Assembly (NCBI GenBank): GCA_902592375.1
Contig: CACJEG010000001.1
Location: 186,001 to 250,000 of the forward strand
DNA length: 64,000 bases
Reading direction: 5' to 3'
From: an uncultured Pelagibacteraceae bacterium
GTDB taxonomy: Bacteria > Pseudomonadota > Alphaproteobacteria > Pelagibacterales > Pelagibacteraceae
Both the position numbers and the translations under genes were made by a program. The notes under the pieces are model-generated. The model ran no database searches and was not told the origin of the DNA. It worked only from the letters and a program-made list of their open reading frames with translations. Positions within the stretch are counted from its first letter, which is position 1. Every line of letters begins with the position of its first letter. Below are positions 26,437 to 33,453 of the stretch, one piece after another.

Positions 26437-27624
26437 TCATTTAGTTAAATTGGTTGCAACCCACTTATGAAACATCAAAGTAGGAGTATCCATTACAGGT
26501 GAAAAATTCCCACCATTGTAAGCTGGAGAATTTCGCCCGTTTTGCATTCCTTCTATTGCAGTTACATCTTCATTCATGACTTCTTGCCAAAATGCAAAAT
26601 TTTTTTCTCTTATGTCTTTAAACTCATCACTAGAGGCACTTTCGTCTCCAACATAATATAATTCAAAATGTTCTTTAGTTTGATTGTTAGAAATTGGCTC
26701 TAACCAAAATGCATAGAAATGATCAATATGTATTCCTAACATTACGTTTGGATATAATGATACATATTCAGATTTTTCAGAAAGTTCAGTAGGCCAGTTA
26801 GGAAAGCATTTAAATTTAATGTTTCCATCAAACTGTTGTGAATATTTATTACTTCCTTGTCCTGAAAAATTTAAATTCTCATCTTCAATATGATAGTGAT
26901 CTGAAATATTTGAAACTTTATTTAGTTCTGGATGTATCCACGGCAAATGATAACTTTCACAATAATTCTCAATTGCAAATTTCCAATTACTATTTACTGT
27001 CATATTAAAATATCCGTTATCAGATGAGTGTCTTATTAATTTTTGATCTTTTTTAGAAATAAACTTAAACCATCTATCCTCTAGAGGTTTAATAAAATCT
27101 TCAAATGGTTTTGCATTAGAATTTATATTGATAAAAATTAAATCCATCCAAACATTTGATTTAATTTCTTTTAAGTTACTATTGTTTTTATCAAACCCTT
27201 CAACCTCATGTTTTCCTAGTCCCCCTAAATGTGGAGTAACAGTTAATTTTCCATTAAAATCATAGGACCAAGAATGATAAGGGCATCTTATTACATTTTT
27301 TAATTTACATTCCTGATCAACTAATTTGAAACCTCTATGACTACAAACATTATGAAAAACTTTTACTTCATTCTCTTTGTTTCTAACTATTAGTATTGGT
27401 ATCCCTAAAAGATTAAATGGTTTTACATCGCCAGGATTTGGTACAGAACTTGCAACCCCAATCATCGTCCAATTATTTTTAAATATTTTTTCTTTCTCAA
27501 ACTCTAAATAATCATTGTTCAAATAACATTCATTAGGTAATCCATGAGCTTTCTCTATAGGATTTTTAACAACTTCTATTTTATTGGGATCTAAGATGTC
27601 TGATAATTTTTTATTGAAATTCAT
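26437..27624 (-). CDS. Rieske non-heme iron oxygenase, glycine betaine monooxygenase-like
   Basis: This 395-residue oxygenase has the Rieske 2Fe-2S ligands C94, H96, C114 and H117 and the mononuclear iron histidines H226 and H231 (ENYCESYHLPWIHP). Proteins of this type (GbcA and relatives) remove one methyl from glycine betaine as formaldehyde, giving dimethylglycine; related ones act on carnitine or stachydrine. It is the first gene of the long minus-strand run, with BHMT 11 bases downstream. No reductase (GbcB) gene is seen beside it, so the electron donor must be encoded elsewhere. The ribosome site AAGGAGG is strong but only three bases from the ATG. Confidence 0.8.
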   Translation of the reverse strand: MNFNKKLSDILDPNKIEVVKNPIEKAHGLPNECYLNNDYLEFEKEKIFKNNWTMIGVASSVPNPGDVKPFNLLGIPILIVRNKENEVKVFHNVCSHRGFKLVDQECKLKNVIRCPYHSWSYDFNGKLTVTPHLGGLGKHEVEGFDKNNSNLKEIKSNVWMDLIFININSNAKPFEDFIKPLEDRWFKFISKKDQKLIRHSSDNGYFNMTVNSNWKFAIENYCESYHLPWIHPELNKVSNISDHYHIEDENLNFSGQGSNKYSQQFDGNIKFKCFPNWPTELSEKSEYVSLYPNVMLGIHIDHFYAFWLEPISNNQTKEHFELYYVGDESASSDEFKDIREKNFAFWQEVMNEDVTAIEGMQNGRNSPAYNGGNFSPVMDTPTLMFHKWVATNLTK

Positions 27625-27685
27625 AAACCTCCTTTTTTTTTAATTAATTAAAAAATTAATCGAGGCTTAAAATTATCTTTCTCTA

Positions 27686-27715
27686 ATTATGATTTGTTGA
27701 AAAACAGTTTTGCAA
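27686..27715 (-). promoter_or_regulatory. Candidate promoter of the Rieske-bhmT operon
   Basis: Read on the minus strand, TTGCAA (27715-27710) and CATAAT (27691-27686) are separated by 18 bases. It would start transcription about 60 bases before the Rieske gene. The whole divergent gap 27625-27897 is very A+T-rich; downstream of the candidate start there is an A/T-only inverted repeat (about 27641-27660). No riboswitch fold was recognised. Confidence 0.35.
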
Positions 27716-27897
27716 TTTAAAATATAAACAAATTCTTTGAAAAAAAAATTTGCAGAAAAAATCATACTAAAATAATAAACAAAAATTTTGGTCAGTTAAA
27801 GACAATTTTACTGCAACCAATAGTTGAATTAAATTTGCATTATTGGCCTCGATATGTTCAATTTAACTTTTAAATGAATCAAATGTTGGGAGATATA

Positions 27898-28908
27898 ATG
27901 AAAATTAAAAAAATACTTCTTTCACTAGCTGTTGTGTTTGGTCTTACTTCTTTTGGAAGTGTAGCAAATGCAGCTTGTGGAAATATAACGATTGCTAATA
28001 TGAACTGGGCTTCAGCAAACTTTATGGCTGAAGTTGATAAGATCATATTAGAAGAAGGTTATGGATGTTCAGTAGAATTAGTACCAGGTGCTACAATGCC
28101 TACGTTTACATCTATGCAAGAAAAAGGTGAGCCAGATGTTGCTCCAGAATTTTGGGCAAACGCTGCTATCATCGCTTTGAATAAAGCTATTGATGAAGGA
28201 AAAATGCACTCACTTAATAAAGCGCCAATTACTGGTTTGGGTGAAGGATGGTGGGTATTACCTCACACACTTAAAAAACATCCAGAGCTAACAACTGCTG
28301 AAGCAATTTTAGCAAGACCAGATCTGTTTCCTCATCCAGAAGATCCATCAAAAGGTGGTTTTCATATTTGTCCTCCAGGTTGGAACTGTGAGCTAAGTAA
28401 TAGAAATCTTTACAAAGCTTTTGACATGGAAGCAAAAGGTTGGGCTATTGTTGAAACAGGTTCTGCTGCAGGATTAGATGGTTCAATTGCTAAAGCTGCT
28501 GAGCGAGGTGAAAACTGGTTTGGTTACTATTGGTCACCAACAGCTATCATTGGTAAATATGATATGAGAGCTGTAGATATGGGAGCCTGGGGTGGAAAAG
28601 ATAACTGGGATAAATGTATAGTTTTACCAGAACAAGAATGTGGAGACCCTAAAGCAACTTCATGGACAAAATCTGAAGTTTACACAATCGTAACTGAAAA
28701 TTTCAAAAATACAGCTGGAAGTGCTGGTATGGAATACTTTAAGAAGAGAACATACCCAGGTCCAGTTATGAACGGTATGTTAGTTTGGATGGGTGAAAAC
28801 CAAGCTGAGGGTGCTGATGCTGCAATTGAATTCCTAAAAACACAAGAAAGTGTTTGGAGTAAATGGGTTTCAAGTGATGCTGCAAAAAAAATCAAAAAAG
28901 CACTTTAA
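27898..28908 (+). CDS. Glycine betaine/proline-type ABC transporter binding protein
   Basis: This 336-residue OpuAC/ProX-family protein binds a quaternary ammonium or similar osmolyte in the periplasm. I start at the ATG at 27898, which has GGGAGA seven bases upstream and opens a standard signal peptide (KKILLSLAVVFGLTSF, cleavage near ANA-A); the longer frame from 27874 adds eight residues and lacks a ribosome site. Several tryptophans (NMNWAS, EFWAN, GEGWW) are in positions where the family builds its aromatic cage. It heads an operon with a permease, a MetF-like protein and a DmdA-family protein. Glycine betaine or DMSP are the likely ligands. Confidence 0.85.
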   Translation: MKIKKILLSLAVVFGLTSFGSVANAACGNITIANMNWASANFMAEVDKIILEEGYGCSVELVPGATMPTFTSMQEKGEPDVAPEFWANAAIIALNKAIDEGKMHSLNKAPITGLGEGWWVLPHTLKKHPELTTAEAILARPDLFPHPEDPSKGGFHICPPGWNCELSNRNLYKAFDMEAKGWAIVETGSAAGLDGSIAKAAERGENWFGYYWSPTAIIGKYDMRAVDMGAWGGKDNWDKCIVLPEQECGDPKATSWTKSEVYTIVTENFKNTAGSAGMEYFKKRTYPGPVMNGMLVWMGENQAEGADAAIEFLKTQESVWSKWVSSDAAKKIKKAL

Positions 28909-28919
28909 TTAAAAATATT

Positions 28920-28945
28920 ATCAAACCCGCTTCGGCGGGTTTGAT
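28920..28945 (+). terminator. UUCG-capped hairpin between binding protein and permease genes
   Basis: ATCAAACCCGC (28920-28930) pairs perfectly with GCGGGTTTGAT (28935-28945) around a TTCG loop, forming an 11-base-pair stem with an extra-stable C(UUCG)G tetraloop. It lies between the binding-protein stop and the permease ATG at 28949. There is no U-run after it, so partial termination or protection of the upstream mRNA against 3' decay is more likely than full termination. Confidence 0.85.
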
Positions 28946-28948
28946 TTA

Positions 28949-29845
28949 ATGAAAATTATGGACTTCTTTAATAAAATTCCTGTAATGGATAGAACGGCTC
29001 TTAGAGAGCTTAAAAAAGGAATTGATTCTAGTTTCAAAGAATTTTCTAGAGCGTATGGTGATGGTATTGAAGGTTTTTTTGATCCACTTTTACATTTTTT
29101 AATTTGGTTAGAAAAATTATTAGTAAATAGTCCTTGGCCTTTAGTAATCGGTGTATTTGCTTTATTAGCTTGGATTGGATCAAGAAGTGTTAAACTTGTT
29201 ATTGGTACAATGGTTTGTTTCTTGGTAATTGGCTACTTCGGAATGTGGAAAAATTGTATGGCTACAGTTGCTATAATTTCTGTTTCTACATTAGTTTGCA
29301 TTGTTGTGGGAATTCCAATTGGAGTGTTAATGTCAAAATCAGCAAGAGCAGAAAAAGCAATTTTACCTGTTTTAGATATGATGCAAACTATTCCAAGCTT
29401 TGTATATTTAATTCCAATCATTATGCTTCTTGGTATTGGTAAAGTGCCTGGTTTGCTTGCTGTATGTATTTATGCTCTCCCCCCTATTGTAAGATTAACA
29501 AATCTAGGGATTAGAGAAGTTGATAAAGAAACTTTAGAAGCCAGCGAAGCTTTTGGGGCAACACCAATGCAAAAATTAAGATCTGTTCAAATCCCACTTT
29601 CTCTACCAACTATTTTTGCTGGGATTAACCAAACGATTATGATGGCTTTAGCAATGGTAGTAATTGCTTCAATGATAGGTGTAAAAGGCTTAGGAGTCCC
29701 TATTTTGCAAGCTATTTCTAACCAATATTTAGCTCTTGGAATGATGAATGGTTTAGCAATCGTAGCCTTAGCAATTATCTTTGATAGAGTAACTCAGCAG
29801 TACGGACAGCGAATTCAAAAGCACAGAGGTCAGTTAAAAAAGTAA
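28949..29845 (+). CDS. Glycine betaine-type ABC transporter permease
   Basis: This 298-residue inner-membrane protein is a single OpuAB/ProW-type permease. The hydrophobic core starts near residue 55; the EAA loop is EASEAFGATPMQKLRSVQIP (about 193-212) and MQTIPSFVYLIPIIMLLG (about 145-162) is the diagnostic family segment. A second in-frame ATG lies at 28958. It follows the binding-protein gene after the UUCG hairpin, and is followed by the MetF-like gene. No ATPase gene is in this operon; the only betaine-type ATPase in the window is tmoV at 54573-55604. Confidence 0.87.
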   Translation: MKIMDFFNKIPVMDRTALRELKKGIDSSFKEFSRAYGDGIEGFFDPLLHFLIWLEKLLVNSPWPLVIGVFALLAWIGSRSVKLVIGTMVCFLVIGYFGMWKNCMATVAIISVSTLVCIVVGIPIGVLMSKSARAEKAILPVLDMMQTIPSFVYLIPIIMLLGIGKVPGLLAVCIYALPPIVRLTNLGIREVDKETLEASEAFGATPMQKLRSVQIPLSLPTIFAGINQTIMMALAMVVIASMIGVKGLGVPILQAISNQYLALGMMNGLAIVALAIIFDRVTQQYGQRIQKHRGQLKK

Positions 29846-29902
29846 ATTAGTCTCAATCGAATTTTCTAGACTCATATTTCAAAATAAATAAAGATCTTCC
29901 TT

Positions 29903-30631
29903 ATGAATTTTTCATTGGAAATAGGCCCTAAAACGGATGTTGATACAGTTCCAGCATTGTCTGATATTTATATAACAATGCTACCTGGGGGTGATTATAG
30001 AGAAACTGCTGATAAAGCAGCAGAGCTTGTAAAAAAAGGATTTAACCCCGTACCTCATTTTCCTGCTAGATCAATGCATGATGAAAAAGAACTTAAAGAT
30101 TATGTTTCTAGATGCAAAGATGGAGGTGTAAAGCAGGCCTTAATTATTGGAGGCGGGAGAGAACCGGCAGGTAAATTTGATAGTTCCTTTCAACTTTTAG
30201 AGACAGGTTATTTTGAAAAAATGAAAATAGGAATTGCTGGACACCCGGAGGGGAGTCCTGATATATCCGACTCAGATTTAGAAAAAGCTATGATAGATAA
30301 AAAGCCTTACGCTGATTATATTGTAACACAATGGTTACTTGATCCTCAGCCTATTATAGATTTTATTTCTAAGCAAAGCGTACCAGTGCATGTGGGAATT
30401 ACTGGGCCATTAAAAATATCTAGCTTAATTAAATTTGCTAATATTGTGGGGGCAAAAAATTCCTTAAACTTTCTTAAATCTAATTTTAGTAAGGCATTGG
30501 ATTTATTGAAACCTAAAGACCCTAATGATTTAATTGGGAAAGTTAAATCGCATACTGATAACTTCCACATTTATACATTCGGCGGCTTGAAGGAAACTAA
30601 CAAGTGGTTGAAGGAGAATAGTTATGTCTAA
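29903..30631 (+). CDS. MetF-like (methylenetetrahydrofolate reductase superfamily) protein
   Basis: This 242-residue protein matches the MTHFR barrel in outline: EIGPKT near the start corresponds to the catalytic-glutamate segment (FEFFPPKT in MetF), NPVPHFPARS to the next strand, and GIAGHPEGSP (about 112-121) to the flavin-contacting loop. It is shorter than canonical MetF (about 290 residues) and divergent, so it may use a different folate reaction. It overlaps the next gene, a DmdA-family protein, by eight bases. DmdA produces methyl-THF, so a reductase-superfamily partner that oxidises methyl-THF to methylene-THF is plausible. Confidence 0.7.
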   Translation: MNFSLEIGPKTDVDTVPALSDIYITMLPGGDYRETADKAAELVKKGFNPVPHFPARSMHDEKELKDYVSRCKDGGVKQALIIGGGREPAGKFDSSFQLLETGYFEKMKIGIAGHPEGSPDISDSDLEKAMIDKKPYADYIVTQWLLDPQPIIDFISKQSVPVHVGITGPLKISSLIKFANIVGAKNSLNFLKSNFSKALDLLKPKDPNDLIGKVKSHTDNFHIYTFGGLKETNKWLKENSYV

Positions 30632-31982
30632 AGAATTTGACTATACTAAAGTACAACATGTTACTTCTGTTGATCAATCTGATAGAGAAGTACCATACAA
30701 TTTAAGACAAAGTGGGCCAACTAAAGTTGAGTTATTAATTTCAACAAGGGTGAGAAAATCACCTTATTGGCATTTATCAATGCAGGCAGGTTGTTGGAGA
30801 GCAACTGTATACAATCGTATTTATCACCCAAGAGGTTATGTAAAACCTGAAGATGGTGGAGCAATGGTTGAATATGATGCAATCGTAAACCATGTAACAA
30901 TGTGGAATGTAGCTGTTGAAAGACAAATAAGAGTTAAAGGTCCGGATGCAGAAAAATTTACTGATTACGTTATAACAAGAGATGCAACAAAAATTTCTCC
31001 TATGAGAGCAAGATATGTAATCTTATGTAATGCTTATGGAGGAGTTTTAAATGATCCTATTCTTTTAAGAATTTCAAAAGATGAATTTTGGTTTTCATTG
31101 TCAGACTCTGATATTGGAATGTATTTACAAGGTGTAAATGCGGATGGAAGATTTAACTGTACAATTGAAGAAATTGATGCATGTCCAGTACAAATTCAAG
31201 GTCCTAAATCAAAAGCTTTAATGAAAGATCTTTGTGGAGACCAAGTTGATTTTGATAATATGCCTTTCTATGGATTAGCAGAAGCAACAATTGGTGGAAG
31301 AAGTTGTGTAATTTCTCAATCTGGTTTTTCAGGAGAAGCTGGTTATGAGATATATTTAAGAAATGCAACTTTATATGCTGAAGATATGTGGAATGCAGTA
31401 TTGGATGCAGGAAAAAAACATAACTTAATGGTTATTGCGCCTGCACACCATAGAAGAATACAAGCTGGTATTCTTTCTTGGGGGCAAGACATGGATCAAC
31501 AACATAATCCATTTCAATGTAATTTAGGTTATCAAGTTTCATTATCTGGTAAGGGTGAATGGAATAAAAAAGCTGACTATGTTGGTAAAGCTGCTTTAGA
31601 GAAAATGAAAGCAGACATAAAAGCTGGTCAAAAACCATACAAACTTCAATTAGTTGGGATGGAATTGGGTGGTAAGCCTATTGACGATTATGCGCCAGAC
31701 TTTTGGTTAGTATCACCAGAAGGGGGTGGAGATCCAGTCGGATTTATTACATCACCATGGTGGCATCCAGAAAAGAAAACTAATATTGCTATGGGTTATG
31801 TTCCATTTGATGGAACTTTAAATCCTAATGGATTTCCAAAAGGAAAAGTTGGAACTAAGTTTAAAGTTCATCTTCCTGAAAAATACTCAGACACTCCAGG
31901 AACAGCTGTAGATGCTGTAGTTGTGGATATTCCATTCAAAGAGTCTTTCAACGCAAATACAAGAGAAGTTGTAAAAGGCTAA
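30624..31982 (+). CDS. DmdA-family THF-dependent demethylase (GcvT fold)
   Basis: This 452-residue protein belongs to the GcvT fold and within it looks closest to DMSP demethylase DmdA. Shared elements include TVYNRIYHPRGY, YDAIVNHVTMWNVAVERQ, FWFSLSDSDIGMYLQG and RIQAGILSWGQDMDQQHNP. It is longer than DmdA (about 370 residues) with an extra N-terminal segment and inserts after residue 310. DmdA moves a methyl from DMSP to THF. The upstream transporter genes and MetF-like gene suggest an uptake-plus-demethylation unit. Whether the substrate is DMSP, glycine betaine or another methylated compound is not decidable from sequence alone. A ribosome site GAAGGAGA precedes the ATG inside the upstream gene. 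Confidence 0.72.
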   Translation: MSKEFDYTKVQHVTSVDQSDREVPYNLRQSGPTKVELLISTRVRKSPYWHLSMQAGCWRATVYNRIYHPRGYVKPEDGGAMVEYDAIVNHVTMWNVAVERQIRVKGPDAEKFTDYVITRDATKISPMRARYVILCNAYGGVLNDPILLRISKDEFWFSLSDSDIGMYLQGVNADGRFNCTIEEIDACPVQIQGPKSKALMKDLCGDQVDFDNMPFYGLAEATIGGRSCVISQSGFSGEAGYEIYLRNATLYAEDMWNAVLDAGKKHNLMVIAPAHHRRIQAGILSWGQDMDQQHNPFQCNLGYQVSLSGKGEWNKKADYVGKAALEKMKADIKAGQKPYKLQLVGMELGGKPIDDYAPDFWLVSPEGGGDPVGFITSPWWHPEKKTNIAMGYVPFDGTLNPNGFPKGKVGTKFKVHLPEKYSDTPGTAVDAVVVDIPFKESFNANTREVVKG

Positions 31983-31993
31983 AATTTACTATG

Positions 31994-32019
31994 GGGGAGC
32001 TAATTTCAGCTCCCCTTTT
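31994..32019 (+). terminator. Rho-independent terminator after the DmdA-like gene
   Basis: GGGGAGCT (31994-32001) pairs with AGCTCCCC (32008-32015) around a six-base loop and is followed by TTTT. It sits 12 bases after the DmdA-family stop and is a convincing end for the four-gene uptake and demethylation operon. Confidence 0.85.
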
Positions 32020-32027
32020 CAATTCTA

Positions 32028-32138
32028 ATGACCAAAAGTTTTTTAATAGCAGTTTGCATTATCATTGCTATTGCTTTAATAATATTTCCATTAATTGTTT
32101 CTTATAAGGCTCAAAAAAATAAAAATAAAAAAAATTAA
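32028..32138 (+). CDS. 36-residue single-span membrane peptide
   Basis: An ATG at 32028 opens a 36-codon frame: a short start (MTKSF), one hydrophobic span (LIAVCIIIAIALIIFPLIV, about residues 6-24), then a Lys/Asn-rich tail. Its stop overlaps the start of the Yip1-like gene as TAATG (32136-32140), the same coupling used throughout this window, which is the main reason to believe it. It resembles no named family. It may be a small partner of the Yip1-like protein. Confidence 0.5.
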   Translation: MTKSFLIAVCIIIAIALIIFPLIVSYKAQKNKNKKN

Positions 32139-32683
32139 TGTTTGCTGAATTTTTAAATATAATTTTTAAGTCAATAAAATTAGACAAAACTCTTTACTCA
32201 GATAATAAAAATTTTGGAGAAGCATCAATATACTTTGCTGGGATTATAATGATCCTAGATGGTATCGCTGGCGCAGTAGCAGCTAATACCATTATTAAAA
32301 CAGCTATTGCAATGTCTGGTCTAACTGCAATAGTTACTTGGCTAATATGGGCGATATTTATTTTTGTAATTGGAGTTAAATTATTTCCTGATAAACAAAC
32401 CAAAGTTTCATTCAAAAAAGTTTTAACAGCTGTTGGATTTGCGCATGCCCCTGGTTTATTAAGATTTTTTGCGGTCACACCAGATTTAATGATACCAATA
32501 ATTTTTCTTACTCAGTTCTGGATTTTTGCAGGTTTAATAATTTCAACTAAACAAATATTGAGTTTAAAATCTAATTTTAAATCTTTTGGGATTGTACTTT
32601 TATCCTTTTTAATTATTGCATTTTTATCTATCTCATTTGTGATGAGTAGAATGAATATGCTTCCAGTAAGTCAAATCAGTTAA
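32138..32683 (+). CDS. Yip1-domain-like membrane protein
   Basis: This 181-residue inner-membrane protein has five hydrophobic segments with a Yip1-like pattern: a short cytoplasmic N-terminus, FGEASIYFAGIIMILDGIAG, TWLIWAIFIFVIGVKLF, then the conserved ALTAVGFAHAPGLLRF-type motif (here KVLTAVGFAHAPGLLRFF, about 90-107). Bacterial Yip1-domain proteins have no firm function. It is coupled to the 36-residue peptide and its last bases overlap the convergent 55-residue gene by four. Confidence 0.65.
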   Translation: MFAEFLNIIFKSIKLDKTLYSDNKNFGEASIYFAGIIMILDGIAGAVAANTIIKTAIAMSGLTAIVTWLIWAIFIFVIGVKLFPDKQTKVSFKKVLTAVGFAHAPGLLRFFAVTPDLMIPIIFLTQFWIFAGLIISTKQILSLKSNFKSFGIVLLSFLIIAFLSISFVMSRMNMLPVSQIS

Positions 32684-32847
32684 AGCGGAAAAATAGTCTT
32701 AGATACTCTACAAGATTTACATAATTTAAACCCAGTAAGAATTAAATTTTGAGTGACACTTTCGTCTTCCTCTTTGCATTCATCACAAATATTGTTTAAT
32801 TCTTCAGTATCTACCTTTAGATTTTTTTCATCTATTTTATCAATCAT
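32680..32847 (-). CDS. 55-residue protein with two C-x2-C pairs
   Basis: An ATG at 32847 opens a 55-codon frame ending at 32680. It carries CDEC (about residues 22-25) and CKSC (44-47), an arrangement suited to one zinc ribbon-like site. The start overlaps the DUF3726 gene's stop by eight bases, and the stop overlaps the convergent Yip1-like gene by four. Translation is inferred from this stitching and from the ordered Cys pairs. No named family is recognised. Confidence 0.55.
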   Translation of the reverse strand: MIDKIDEKNLKVDTEELNNICDECKEEDESVTQNLILTGFKLCKSCRVSKTIFPL

Positions 32848-33451
32848 TATCTGTCAAACCAGCACCTGCAGCACCCTCTTTTAAACTGTCACTCTCTTCA
32901 ACAAAAGTTTCTTCGGATAACTTATATAAATTATTCCATTCATCGTTTGTAAAGTTATCTTCATTTTCTAGTAGATTGACCTCAATTATATTCGCTATCT
33001 TTGGAAATTCTTGATCAATAAAATTTGAACTAATATTTACATTTAAATTTAGTAACATTTTTTTTTCATCTATTTTTACATAAATTTTTTTTCCAACAAT
33101 CTCTGATGAACGACTTATAAAGGAAATAAAAATAATTGGATAAGCAACATTTTTAAACTCAATTTTCTTTAAATTTTCTAAAACATTTATTTGATCTAAA
33201 AAACTAACGCCTAAAGCAATTGGACAGTAAGGGTTATTTATTGAAGAATTGTTTTCACTAATTAAATTTAAATTTTCAAATTTACTTTTGTTTTTTTCAT
33301 TAAAATAGTCATTAAGGTGCTTAATACCCGGTAAACTAAATAGCTCTAACAACCTTATACTTTTTCCTGTTTCCTCAGAAACTCCCCAAGAATATCCTGC
33401 TGCCTTTGAAGCTCTTTTAACAGTAGTTTCAATTTCACTCAGTGATTTCAT
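32840..33451 (-). CDS. DUF3726 family protein
   Basis: This 203-residue cytoplasmic protein matches the outline of DUF3726: SLSEIETTVKRASKAAGYSWGVSEETGKSIRLLE at the N-terminus (the family signature, residues about 3-36) and NPYCPIALGVSFLD in the middle. Function is unknown. It follows the 553-residue protein by two bases and overlaps the Cys-pair gene, forming a minus-strand group with the M19-like gene. Homologues I recall occur near small-molecule catabolism genes, which gives only a hint. Confidence 0.7.
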   Translation of the reverse strand: MKSLSEIETTVKRASKAAGYSWGVSEETGKSIRLLELFSLPGIKHLNDYFNEKNKSKFENLNLISENNSSINNPYCPIALGVSFLDQINVLENLKKIEFKNVAYPIIFISFISRSSEIVGKKIYVKIDEKKMLLNLNVNISSNFIDQEFPKIANIIEVNLLENEDNFTNDEWNNLYKLSEETFVEESDSLKEGAAGAGLTDND

Positions 33452-33453
33452 TA

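Noticed and set aside
27625-27897. Possible SAM-II or SAM-V riboswitch before the Rieske-bhmT operon
   Set aside because: SAM riboswitches are known before bhmT in marine alphaproteobacteria, but I could not match the pseudoknot core in this A+T-rich leader; only an A/T inverted repeat and a ribosome site are clear. A covariance-model search would settle it.
30624-31982. Annotating the GcvT-fold protein simply as DmdA
   Set aside because: It is about 80 residues longer than DmdA and differs in several regions; family membership is clear but the substrate is not.
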